Below are positions 29,104 to 37,543 of a stretch of 64,000 bases of DNA, one piece after another. The stretch is taken from assembly GCA_963780545.1 (NCBI GenBank), contig CAWACK010000016.1, forward strand, positions 112,180 to 176,179, given 5' to 3'. Under the pieces are notes generated by a model. That model ran no database searches. It worked only from the letters and a program-made list of their open reading frames with translations, and was not told the origin of the DNA. The DNA comes from UBA8941 sp963780545 (GTDB lineage Archaea > Thermoproteota > Bathyarchaeia > TCS64). A program made the translations under genes and the position numbers. Numbering within the stretch: position 1 is the stretch's first letter; each line of letters starts with the position of its first letter.

Positions 29104-29222
29104 AGGAATCTAGAGAACTTCGTTTAATGCTTTTAATAATTATGGGTTTGCACGTACTTGACAATAAATGGTGCCGATGTGGATATTACCGAACGCACGT
29201 GCATGGCTCATTACTTACGAAC

Positions 29223-30515
29223 TTAGGTCGGTTTAGTCATATCAAACCTGGAGAGTATCGGGATAACGAGTAATGCTATGAACGATGCGAGTACAAACCC
29301 TACCGTATACCCGTAGGCATTTATCACCAGACCTCCAATTGCCGAGCCAACTGCGCCGGCTAGTGCAGTGGCTGAGAGAAGCTCTCCTTGAACACTTCCT
29401 TTAAGATCTGAGGGAGCCTGCGAGATGGCGAAGGTAGTTATCGGAAGCCAGATCAGTGAGTAGAGGACGTTGAAAACTATGGAGAGCACTAGAGGAAGCA
29501 TAAATATTAGGGGAATTGGATGGATTAGGAAAAATGGGAGTGCTGCCCAGCACAGTATTAGGCTACATCTGGCGATCACGATGAGGTTGAGTGATCGTTT
29601 GTGGCCCGACTCTATTCGCGGGGCTATCCACGCGAATGCGATAGCCGCTGTTACGCCGGTTACGACATTTATGGCAAGTATCAGGCTGTCCGTCAGCCCG
29701 AGGGCCTTCATCAATGGAGTTTGACCTAAACCGAACAAACTAATTCCGGTCCAGTGAATGAAGGCAGCTAGGAAAAGTAGCTGAAGAGGACTCATCTGCT
29801 TCAAGTTCTTGGGAAGCTTAATTCTCCTTAAGTCTAGGTAATGCAGGAAAGGCCTAGGAGAGAGAAACTTCTCTGCGTCACGGAGACTCTTCACGGGGAA
29901 TGAGTGCCTCTCCAGAGTCATTTCTGGTTCTTGTCCCAGTATCCAGAGGAAGAGAGCGGAGGAGAAGCATGTTGCCGCTGATATGTAGAAGAGCCAACGT
30001 GTCTCGATAAACGAGGCAGTGACTGAAAATATTAGAAGTCCTAAGATGTTGCCTATGCTAGTGATTGATGTGTACCTCGCGACTCCGTTTTGCCAATCCT
30101 CGAGCCTACAGCACTCCACAGTGTACATCACCGCTATTGGGGCTACGCCAGCGGTGATCGCGGATGCGAGAGTGTAGATTATTATAACCTGTTGAACCGA
30201 GTTTGCCATGCTTAAAAATAGGAAAATTGGGCCTAGGGCGATCGTGAAGAATAGGAGGTATCTTTTTCTTATTCCTGAGAAGTCGGATAATTTTCCCCAT
30301 ATTATTGAGAATATGAATGTGGCGATGGCTCCTGCAGTAGTCATTAAGCCGATTTCAGCGATGTTCGCCCCAAGTGATAGTGCCACCAGTGTCGCGAGGA
30401 GTCCAGGGCTGCCGATTGCCATGTAGAGTGGTATTATGGAGAGGTGCCAGCGGGTTTCCAATTCGTGAGGTTGTCTTGGAGTAACTGCTGTACCCATCTG
30501 CCTCACTATTTTCAC
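29223..30515 (-). CDS. MFS transporter
   Basis: 430 residues with about twelve hydrophobic segments, the loop motif IIWGKLSDFSGIRKRY (near 75-90) and a second-half copy AFAWIAPRIESGHKRS. It resembles the drug or multi-substrate branch. It is oriented opposite to the PhzF gene with about 150 nt between the starts. Confidence 0.82.
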   Translation of the reverse strand: MKIVRQMGTAVTPRQPHELETRWHLSIIPLYMAIGSPGLLATLVALSLGANIAEIGLMTTAGAIATFIFSIIWGKLSDFSGIRKRYLLFFTIALGPIFLFLSMANSVQQVIIIYTLASAITAGVAPIAVMYTVECCRLEDWQNGVARYTSITSIGNILGLLIFSVTASFIETRWLFYISAATCFSSALFLWILGQEPEMTLERHSFPVKSLRDAEKFLSPRPFLHYLDLRRIKLPKNLKQMSPLQLLFLAAFIHWTGISLFGLGQTPLMKALGLTDSLILAINVVTGVTAAIAFAWIAPRIESGHKRSLNLIVIARCSLILCWAALPFFLIHPIPLIFMLPLVLSIVFNVLYSLIWLPITTFAISQAPSDLKGSVQGELLSATALAGAVGSAIGGLVINAYGYTVGFVLASFIALLVIPILSRFDMTKPT

Positions 30516-30662
30516 CGGTCTAAATAAATCGTGCTTGCGGTAGGGAGGAACCTGTTTCTGGACCGTTCTCCAACTTTAAAAAACACGTACATAACATTGT
30601 ACTTTCGCACACGGCATGCGCAGCCCTCGTCGAACTCAAATAGCTTGAAGCATCGTCTAACC

Positions 30663-31548
30663 TTGATCGAATTGGGTAACTCATTCTTTATCGTGGACGT
30701 CTTCGCGGAGTCGAAGCTTGAGGGAAACCAGCTTGCGGTAGTCATCGAGCGGGAGGGATGGTCGAGTGAGAAGATGCAGAAGTTCGCCAGGGAGATGAAC
30801 TTCAGCGAGTCGACATTCATCACAGGCTCAGATCTGGATAAGCGAGTTTTCAAGGTCCGCATCTTCACGCCACCTGGTGAGCTTCCCTTCGCGGGTCATC
30901 CTACCTTAGGCACCGCTTACGTCGCTGCGAAGGAGCTGCTCAAAAAGGAGGTTCCTGACCTTACACTGGATTTGAAAGCGGGGATGATTCCCGTTACTTT
31001 CCAGAAGGCTGAGGATGGGCAGACGCTTCTATGGATGAAGCAGCTTAACCCTGTGTTCGGAGCCATACACAGGGCCGAGGATATTGCCCCGATGTTCCAC
31101 CTCAGCCCAAGCGATATCGATACGCGCTTCCCGATTCAGGAAGTCTCAACGGGCGTCTGGTTTTACATGGTTCCCCTCAAGACCCGTGAGGCACTGAAGA
31201 AGATCAAACTAGACGCAGATAGAATAATTGCTTACTCGGCGGATAAGAATGCGAAGTGGCCTCTCCTATTCTGCCCCGAGCCAGAGGCTAAGGGTAACCA
31301 TTTGAAGGTTCGTATGGTTAATGATTGGACGGAGGATCCGGCGACTGGAAGCGCAAACGGATGCTTAGCGGGTTACTCTAGTGAAGTATAGGTACTTCGG
31401 CTCACCCAAGATCGATATCCGTGTCGAGCAGGGGGCTGAGATAAATCGGCCAAGTCTCCTCTACCTCAGGGCTGAGGAGATGAAGGAAGGTATCGATGTT
31501 CGGGTCGGGGGTAAGGTGGCGATGGTTGCACGTGGGGAACTCGTCTAA
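30663..31548 (+). pseudogene. PhzF family isomerase/epimerase, one frameshift
   Basis: About 295 residues. A TTG start at 30663 (or 30672) fits the family N-terminus (SFFIVDVFAE). PhzF features include the catalytic glutamate region NFSESTFI, FTPPGELPFAGHPTLGTA and the C-terminal DPATGSANGCLAGY. After GCLAGY the frame ends prematurely; shifting by one near 31375-31380 continues as LVKYRYFGSPKIDIRVEQGAE and MKEGIDVRVGGKVAMVARGELV to TAA 31546-31548. The intact family ending in the next frame argues for a point indel rather than real truncation. Substrate unknown. Confidence 0.8.
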
Positions 31549-31589
31549 TGCGATAATGTGTACGTCTACCCATCTTTTGGTGTGTGTAC

Positions 31590-31816
31590 GCGCGCTTGAG
31601 TATGGGCTTCTTCCCGAATATTCTTCTCATCTGAACAAAAATACCTTGCTGCCACTGGGCAACATATCTTAGTTTTGGCTTCCCTGCTTCAACTGCTTTT
31701 ACTATTGCGTCAACGGCTGTTTTCGTTGAGTTCAACTCTGTTCTGCTGAAGAACGCGTGCGCGACTTCATCATTGGCTATGCCATTGGTCGTAATGAGCC
31801 AAGAGAAATATCCGTA
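31590..31816 (-). pseudogene. Possible SDR C-terminal remnant
   Basis: An open minus-strand frame, without start codon, reads TAVDAIVKAVEAGKPKLRYV and VQMRRIFGKKP, similar to the last helices of classical short-chain dehydrogenases. No catalytic part remains. It lies between two alternating tracts (31580-31595 and 31753-31763). Assignment is tentative. Confidence 0.2.
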
Positions 31817-31846
31817 AGCGGGAGATTAGTATAGCGTGATTCACGA

Positions 31847-33496
31847 ATGTCTTCGTCTAATTCCAAATCACGAACTCCGCCTCCTGGTGCATGCACAAAT
31901 CTACTTGGCGAGGTTAAGTGTTTGGACCGGCAGTCGCCAGCGTGGTTGCGTCATGCGGTGATTTATCAGGTTTATCCGCAAAGTTTCTACGACACCAACG
32001 GTGATGGGATTGGTGATCTCCCCGGCGTTATCGCTAAACTGGATTACATAAAGTCACTTGGCTGCACAGCGCTTTGGCTCAACCCCGTTTTTGACTCGCC
32101 TTTCGGCGATGCCGGATACGACGTGAGCAATTACGAGAAGATTGCGCCGCGATATGGTACAAATGAAGATGCGAAGCGTCTGTTTTCGGAAGCCCACCAA
32201 CGTGGCTTGCGGGTAATTTTCGACTTAGTGGCGGGACACACCTCTGTGGAACATCGTTGGTTCATAGAATCATCGAAGACTAAATCAAATATTTACAGCG
32301 GGTTTTATCTCTGGGTGCCGGCGTCCGAAAAAGGTTCGGTTCCGCATATAGGAGGCAGGCCGGAGCACTTCATAAAGAACTTTTTTGAGTTCCAACCCGC
32401 GCTCTACTATGGCTCGGCTAATCCCGATCCCATAAAACCGTGGGAGCGAAGTCCCTATGACCCAAAAAGCTTGGCGGTACGTGAGGCTATGCGCCATGTT
32501 ATGAAATACTGGCTCGATTTGGGCTGCGATGGTTTTCGGGTGGACATGGCCTTCTCACTCATTAAGAACCCCGATCGGGATGGCGGCGTCGCATTGAGTG
32601 AACTTTGGAAAGACTATCGAGACTGGCTGAACGAGAACTACCCTGAAGCGGTTCTGATCTCCGAATGGTCAGATCCGGTGAAGGCGATCCTGGCGGGTTT
32701 CGATGTTGATTTCCTCATCCACTTTAATGAGACGCCCTATCAGCACCTGCTTAACCCATGGGTTGGCCATGACACTGACCCGATGCCATTCTTCGCCCGC
32801 GAAGGTTGTGGCAACATCAGGGAGTTTTTGGATGGCTACCTACGGCTTTATCAAGCCACATGTCACCTCGGTTACATCGCTTTACCCACTGGTAACCATG
32901 ACTTCAGCCGACCCCATTTTCACCGACGCAGTGAAAACGATCTAAAGGTCATCTACACCATGTTGTTCACTATGCCTGGCGTGCCTTTCCTTTACTACGG
33001 CGACGAGATCGGGATGCGCTATTTTCCTGACTGGCCAAAAAAGGAAGGAGCCATGTGGCGGGGAGGCTGCCGGACGCCCATGCAATGGGACGCTTCGCCG
33101 GGAGCCGGCTTCTCCACTGCACCAATCAAAGACTTCTATTTGCCGCTGGACCCTGATCCCCAGCGTCCCAACGTAGCTGCTCAAGAGGGAAAACGTGACT
33201 CACTATTGAATTTTGTCCGTAGCTTGATCGCGTTGCGGCACGCGAATCCTTCCCTCGACAATCTCGGTGGTTTTCAACCACTCTACGCCGAGAAAAACAA
33301 ATTTCCATTTGTCTATAGCCGCACAGGTGGTCCTCGTGACTTCATTATCGCAGTGAACCCCACCGACGCCCCACAAAGCTGTTCTGTTGACGCTTTGGGT
33401 GGAGCCCAGCTAGTCATGACAAATGGCGCTAGCGTTGATGAAACTAGAATTGTCATGCCTTCTATTTCTTATGCAATCTATGAATTTTTACCCTAG
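31847..33496 (+). CDS. GH13 alpha-glucosidase/trehalose-synthase-like glycosidase
   Basis: 549 residues. GH13 core motifs: VIYQVYPQSFYDTNGDGIGDLPG near 38-60, FDLVAGHTS, the nucleophile D233 in DGFRVDMAF, acid/base E273 in VLISEWSD, and D352 in PTGNHDFSR. The TMPGVPFLYYGDEIGM segment and a C-terminal beta domain complete the family layout. It hydrolyses or transfers alpha-glucosidic bonds, presumably in the cytoplasm as no signal peptide is seen. Nearly all arginines are CGN codons and the start is followed by a bacterial-style leader, so it looks horizontally acquired, as does the dehydratase at 28-29 kb. Confidence 0.88.
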   Translation: MSSSNSKSRTPPPGACTNLLGEVKCLDRQSPAWLRHAVIYQVYPQSFYDTNGDGIGDLPGVIAKLDYIKSLGCTALWLNPVFDSPFGDAGYDVSNYEKIAPRYGTNEDAKRLFSEAHQRGLRVIFDLVAGHTSVEHRWFIESSKTKSNIYSGFYLWVPASEKGSVPHIGGRPEHFIKNFFEFQPALYYGSANPDPIKPWERSPYDPKSLAVREAMRHVMKYWLDLGCDGFRVDMAFSLIKNPDRDGGVALSELWKDYRDWLNENYPEAVLISEWSDPVKAILAGFDVDFLIHFNETPYQHLLNPWVGHDTDPMPFFAREGCGNIREFLDGYLRLYQATCHLGYIALPTGNHDFSRPHFHRRSENDLKVIYTMLFTMPGVPFLYYGDEIGMRYFPDWPKKEGAMWRGGCRTPMQWDASPGAGFSTAPIKDFYLPLDPDPQRPNVAAQEGKRDSLLNFVRSLIALRHANPSLDNLGGFQPLYAEKNKFPFVYSRTGGPRDFIIAVNPTDAPQSCSVDALGGAQLVMTNGASVDETRIVMPSISYAIYEFLP

Positions 33497-33861
33497 AATA
33501 TGTCATCAGAATAAGACTAAGATCTCTCGCTTGAGACAAATGATAATAGGAGGTTCTTTTGCCCCCTGATGCTGGCGTCACGCGCGCGATTCGTGAGGTG
33601 ATGAACCGTGGTTGGGGAGATCTGCAGAAACTGTGTCATTACGTTGAGGGTTAAATGGTTCCCATGGTCACGCGCTTATAAGATGTATTTCAGGTCATTG
33701 TAGAATGCACACATTTTGCCGACTCGGAGAATGGTCGTGGACGTACCGCATCATGCGCGCTCATATGGTACGTTCCTAACCCCAAATAAGCACATTTGCA
33801 ATAAACCTTTTTCCCTAAAATTTTTTTTATATTGATGATGCAATACTTGGTTGGAAATAAC
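33497..33861. other. Intergenic region with two alternating tracts and a possible short frame
   Basis: About 365 nt. Contains GCGCGC tracts at 33579-33588 and 33752-33760 and a short frame preceded by AGGAGG (see 33559-33654). The TATA box of the next gene lies near 33826-33833. Confidence 0.4.
33559..33654 (+). CDS. Possible 31-residue peptide behind a perfect ribosome binding site
   Basis: AGGAGG (33548-33553) stands 5 nt before TTG 33559, opening a 31-codon frame to TAA 33652-33654 (contains TRAIREVMNRGWGDLQKL). It sits at the edge of the transferred glycosidase gene and may be a remnant. A GCGCGC tract forms part of it. No family. Confidence 0.25.
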   Translation: MPPDAGVTRAIREVMNRGWGDLQKLCHYVEG

Positions 33862-34083
33862 ATGTCTGAAACGAAGAAAAAGAAGACGATTGAAGAGAGG
33901 GCTGAAAAAGCTGGAGAAGCAATAGAAAAGGGCGCGAAGAAGGAAGTCGAGAAATCCGAGAAGGCGTTAAAGATCGGTTCCAAAAAAGCATCCGATGCAG
34001 CTAGAGCTTTCGAAAAGGGTGTTAAGGAGGGAATAGATGAGGAGAAAAAACGCATTCGCGGTGAAAAAGAGAGACTCCCTTAA
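33862..34083 (+). CDS. Small highly charged helical protein
   Basis: 73 residues if started at ATG 33862, which fits a TATA box (TTTATATT, about 33826-33833); the upstream ATG codons would lie inside that promoter. Sequence is K/E/A-rich and repeats an AEKAGEAIEKGAKKEVEKSEKA-like pattern (shown only in part), implying a long amphipathic helix comparable to late-embryogenesis-abundant-like or nucleoid-associated small proteins. Function unknown. Confidence 0.6.
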   Translation: MSETKKKKTIEERAEKAGEAIEKGAKKEVEKSEKALKIGSKKASDAARAFEKGVKEGIDEEKKRIRGEKERLP

Positions 34084-34209
34084 ATTGTGGGTGGGCAATA
34101 GGTTCATTAAAAATTTTCGTCAATCAAAATCTCAAAATTAATTTTAGCTTTTAATGTGGAAAATACTTTATCCTGTGATTCGAGTGCTTTTTAGCTCTTG
34201 ATCTGCAAG

Positions 34210-34629
34210 CTACAGAGGCATAAATCTATAAAGACTCCTCGCTAGCCTATCCTCAAGCTCCTCAAAGTGGTCCACGAGGTCCTTAGCAGTGAATACCCCG
34301 TAGATTATGGTCTCCTTAACAACTGGCAGCCTCCTGAAGCCGTGTTTCTTCATTACCTCAACCGCTTCTTCGATGCTCTTATCGGGGTCAATGGTAACGA
34401 GAGGCGAAGACATGCAGTCTATGATCTTTACTTCATTCGGATTCTTGTCTTCGGCCATGATTTTCAGGACCAGGTCCCTTTCAGTCACTATGCCGACGGG
34501 TCGACCCTTCTCAAGAACGATGACGTAGCCCACTTTGTCGGTTGACATTGTCTTAGAGGCTTCTATAGCTGATGCCTCGGTGCTGATTGTTGGGATGTCT
34601 TTTCTCATGTAGTCCTTAACTGATGTCAT
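34210..34629 (-). CDS. Tandem CBS-domain protein
   Basis: 139 residues with two CBS domains: residues about 8-60 (VGYVIVLEKGRPVGIVTERDLVLK) and 72-128 (CMSSPLVTIDPDKSIEEAVEVMKKHGFRRLPVV). Such stand-alone pairs bind adenine nucleotides and regulate partners. No partner domain or neighbour indicates a target. Confidence 0.88.
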   Translation of the reverse strand: MTSVKDYMRKDIPTISTEASAIEASKTMSTDKVGYVIVLEKGRPVGIVTERDLVLKIMAEDKNPNEVKIIDCMSSPLVTIDPDKSIEEAVEVMKKHGFRRLPVVKETIIYGVFTAKDLVDHFEELEDRLARSLYRFMPL

Positions 34630-35078
34630 TCGTCTCTACGTTTTTCAGTAGGTCAACCTTCTTTATACCTCTTTATGACTCTAAAAATGCTAAGAAAGTA
34701 ATGAATGTAAACTAATCGTAGGATCATAATCGAGCAAATAGCCTCGTTGCGCGCGCGACGAGGCAATAAGGGCCATGTCGAAGATCGCTCGGTCAGTATG
34801 ATTAACGCGTATTCTAGAATCCTATTACCTGGCGAACAATTACAACAGTGCAACGACCCGGAGTTCTCTCTTGATTGATGATGAGGATCTTGGAAACCGA
34901 ACTTGGCATTCCACTCGCATCGCGGATCCTAACATCCTCCAACGGATAGCTATAGGTTTGGATTCGGCGCATGGAGGTCTCAAGGTCGGGAACCACCTTC
35001 TGAGACCCAACGACCCAAAACACTTTGCTAGCGCGCGCTTGAGTTTTCGTGGCACACTAGTAATTTAAGTCGTTTTCC
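34630..35078. other. Intergenic region with hairpin and two GCGCGC tracts
   Basis: About 450 nt with no convincing gene. Holds the hairpin at 34741-34764 and the palindrome AGCGCGCGCT near 35030-35039. Confidence 0.45.
34741..34764. repeat. Perfect inverted repeat enclosing a GC alternating tract
   Basis: Arms GCCTCGT and ACGAGGC flank TGCGCGCGCG, which can pair further with itself, giving a hairpin of about 10-11 bp with a tiny loop. It is the clearest structural element associated with the intergenic GCGCGC tracts. Whether it works as RNA or as DNA is unknown. Confidence 0.5.
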
Positions 35079-35648
35079 TCAAGGGCTCTGCTTGTTAGGC
35101 CACTCTACCTCGATCTCTATCTCCATGCCGTCGCCCTCGGGGGCGTAGAGGAACTTGAACATAACATTTTCAGGTACTTCGATCTTCATGGACTCTAAAT
35201 CTGGCATCACGTCCGAGACATCGAAGGAGGCTCCTCTCAACGACTCTCCCAATCTAATAATTACTTCGGCCAAGTCCTTCTGCGTCATCTCCTCCTTAAG
35301 CCTCCTCAGGGCTCGGTGTCTCTCGCCAAAGAGTTCGACATATTCCATGACCTGGCTCCAGCAATCCATCCCCTTCCTTAGGGCCTCCTCTCCCCTTGGC
35401 GTAATGGTGTAGTTTCTCCTGTCCAATCCCTCCTCCCTGTGTTCGTGGCTTCTCGACACGAGGCCCTCATTCGTGAGCTTATCCAGAGCTGGATATACTG
35501 TTCCGGCTTTTGGCTTCCAGTACCCCAGAAACATACGATCTAGGCGATGAATCAGATTGTAACCGTAGTCTGGTCCGTCGGAAAGTATGAATAGTAGCCA
35601 CATCTGCACGGGGCTGATACCGGATTCTCTTGGTAGAATGGTAGTCAT
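35079..35648 (-). CDS. PadR-family transcriptional regulator
   Basis: 189 residues. The N-terminal winged helix carries the family motif LLFILSDGPDYGYNLIHRLDR with ...GTVYPALDKLTNEGLVSRSHE, then a C-terminal helical dimerisation part. PadR proteins usually repress a neighbouring efflux or detoxification operon. The divergent ABC exporter genes begin 62 nt away, so that operon is the likely target. Confidence 0.9.
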   Translation of the reverse strand: MTTILPRESGISPVQMWLLFILSDGPDYGYNLIHRLDRMFLGYWKPKAGTVYPALDKLTNEGLVSRSHEHREEGLDRRNYTITPRGEEALRKGMDCWSQVMEYVELFGERHRALRRLKEEMTQKDLAEVIIRLGESLRGASFDVSDVMPDLESMKIEVPENVMFKFLYAPEGDGMEIEIEVEWPNKQSP

Positions 35649-35677
35649 GCTAAACCACGACTAGTATGAAAATCTAC

Positions 35678-35696
35678 ATATATCTCTAATATATCT
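35678..35696. promoter_or_regulatory. Candidate PadR operator / divergent promoter repeats
   Basis: Two direct ATATATCT repeats, start-to-start 11 bp (35678-35685 and 35689-35696), lie in the 62-bp gap between the PadR gene and the exporter. They would overlap TATA elements for one or both genes. Binding is inferred only. Confidence 0.4.
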
Positions 35697-35710
35697 ATCT
35701 TGAGTCAGGT

Positions 35711-37543
35711 TTGGGTAGTTTGTCGGATTACAACCCTAGTAGTTGGACTCTGACGAAGCGCCTGCTGGGACAGATCAAGCCCTACATGGGGACCTATCTC
35801 TTGATCAATCTCACGGCGTTCGGTAGAGAAGGCGTTTATAGTTTACTTGCTCCGCTCCTCGTCCTGCTAATTATCGACTACGTTTTGGTGCCTGTTCCCG
35901 GTGATAAGAACTGGTTCCTAGAGCTGGTCAAACAGTGGACGGGCGTCACGAATCCGTATGGTTTGTTGGTCATACTTGTCAGCCTCATCGTTTTACTCGC
36001 TATCACGAGGTTCGTGTTCTTTGTAATCCACAGATACTACCGTGGAGTTCTAAGCCAGAACATTCTACGTGATCTGCGCCGGGACTTATACAACGCCCTG
36101 ATCAACAAGTCGTTCAGCTACCTAAGCCAAGTCAGGACGGGTCAGATCATCAGTCGAGTTACCAGCGACATGAATGCCATTGATCTCTTCTACTCGGAGA
36201 CGCTCAGGGAGATCTTCAGGATGACCCTCCAGCTGGTCATCGCGGTCATTATTCTGCTGTTCATCAACCCTGGCTTAACGGGCATCACCCTGCTTACTCT
36301 TCCTTTCATCTTCTTGGCGACGAGGCTCTACCTGCCGAGGGTCAGGAGCCGCATGCTATCTGCAAAGTCTCAATTTGACACACTAAACGGCGTCCTGGTA
36401 GAGGGGATCACGGCTCAGAAGCTCATCAAGGGCTTCGGCCAGGAGGAAACTTTTGGCGGTAGGTTTGAGAAGGAGAACCAGGGATACGTCGAGAAGAGCC
36501 TTAGGACCCTCAAGCTGCAGGCCGCATACACACCCTCCGGCACGCTGATCAGCGCAGTCGGTATAGCCCTGGTATTGGTTTTTGGTGGAACCTTGGTGGT
36601 TGGGGGTAGCCTCACACTGGGTGAATTGGTGCTCTTCGGCACCTACTTTACCCAACTTGTTGGGCCCGTTAGGATGTATGCTCGACTCCTCGATTTCTAC
36701 CAGGATGGATTGGTGAGTGCTCGCCGCGTTTACGAGGTCATTGATGTCGGCAGGGACGTACCCGAGCCCGAACACCCCATCGAACTCCCGAGGCTCAAAG
36801 GAGATGTAGAGTTCAGGAACGTATCCTTCAGCTATGGCGCAGCTGAGACTCTGAAGGATGTGAATTTCAAGGTCGAATCGGGGGAGAAGGTTGCTATTAT
36901 TGGCTTCGTCGGCTCCGGTAAGAGCGCATTGACGGAGCTTGTACCACGGTTCTACGATGTGACCGCCGGCCAAGTCTTGATCGATGGCTTCGACGTACGC
37001 GATGGATCATTAAAGTCTCTTCGCAGCCAGATTGGAATCGTTCTTCAAGACATCTACATGTTCTCAACAACCATCAAGGAGAACATCACGTTCGGTAAGC
37101 CGGATGCATCGGATGAGGAGGTCGTCTCAGCCGCTAAGGCTGCGCAGATTCACGACTACATAGCTTCTCTGCCAAAAGGATACGAGACGGAGGTTGGGGA
37201 AAGGGGAATCACACTCAGTGGGGGCCAGAGGCAGAGGGTCGCCATCGCCCGAGTGTTGCTCATGAATCCATCTATTCTGATACTCGACGATTCAACCAGC
37301 AACGTCGACGCTGAGACGGAGGTTCTCATCCGGAAGGCCATCGACGCACTTCTGGAGAGTAGAACAGCGTTGATAATCACACAGCGCGCCTCAACATGCG
37401 AGAACGCCGACAAGGTGGTTGTAGTCGATGAGGGACACATCGCTGCCATCGGCAAGCACACTGAGCTCCTTAGGTCGAGTGAGAAGTATCGTAGCCTGAT
37501 CGAGTCACAGACCCTCACCATGGACCAGGAGGCTGAGGACTGA
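35711..37543 (+). CDS. ABC exporter half-transporter, degenerate-site subunit
   Basis: 610 residues, TTG start. Six-helix exporter domain (about 20-330) then a nucleotide-binding domain with Walker A GFVGSGKS (near 398), signature LSGGQ, and Walker B ILILDDSTSN with aspartate where the catalytic glutamate belongs; the switch histidine is glutamine (IITQRAST). Those substitutions define the non-hydrolytic site of heterodimeric exporters such as TM287/288. Its own LSGGQ serves the partner's active site. It overlaps the next gene by the four bases ATGA/TGATG and is probably repressed by the divergent PadR protein. Multidrug or lipid export is the likely job. Confidence 0.9.
   Translation: MGSLSDYNPSSWTLTKRLLGQIKPYMGTYLLINLTAFGREGVYSLLAPLLVLLIIDYVLVPVPGDKNWFLELVKQWTGVTNPYGLLVILVSLIVLLAITRFVFFVIHRYYRGVLSQNILRDLRRDLYNALINKSFSYLSQVRTGQIISRVTSDMNAIDLFYSETLREIFRMTLQLVIAVIILLFINPGLTGITLLTLPFIFLATRLYLPRVRSRMLSAKSQFDTLNGVLVEGITAQKLIKGFGQEETFGGRFEKENQGYVEKSLRTLKLQAAYTPSGTLISAVGIALVLVFGGTLVVGGSLTLGELVLFGTYFTQLVGPVRMYARLLDFYQDGLVSARRVYEVIDVGRDVPEPEHPIELPRLKGDVEFRNVSFSYGAAETLKDVNFKVESGEKVAIIGFVGSGKSALTELVPRFYDVTAGQVLIDGFDVRDGSLKSLRSQIGIVLQDIYMFSTTIKENITFGKPDASDEEVVSAAKAAQIHDYIASLPKGYETEVGERGITLSGGQRQRVAIARVLLMNPSILILDDSTSNVDAETEVLIRKAIDALLESRTALIITQRASTCENADKVVVVDEGHIAAIGKHTELLRSSEKYRSLIESQTLTMDQEAED

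Noticed and set aside
36383..36973. 196-codon minus-strand frame inside the ABC exporter gene
   Set aside because: Shadow of the exporter coding strand; no family features of its own.
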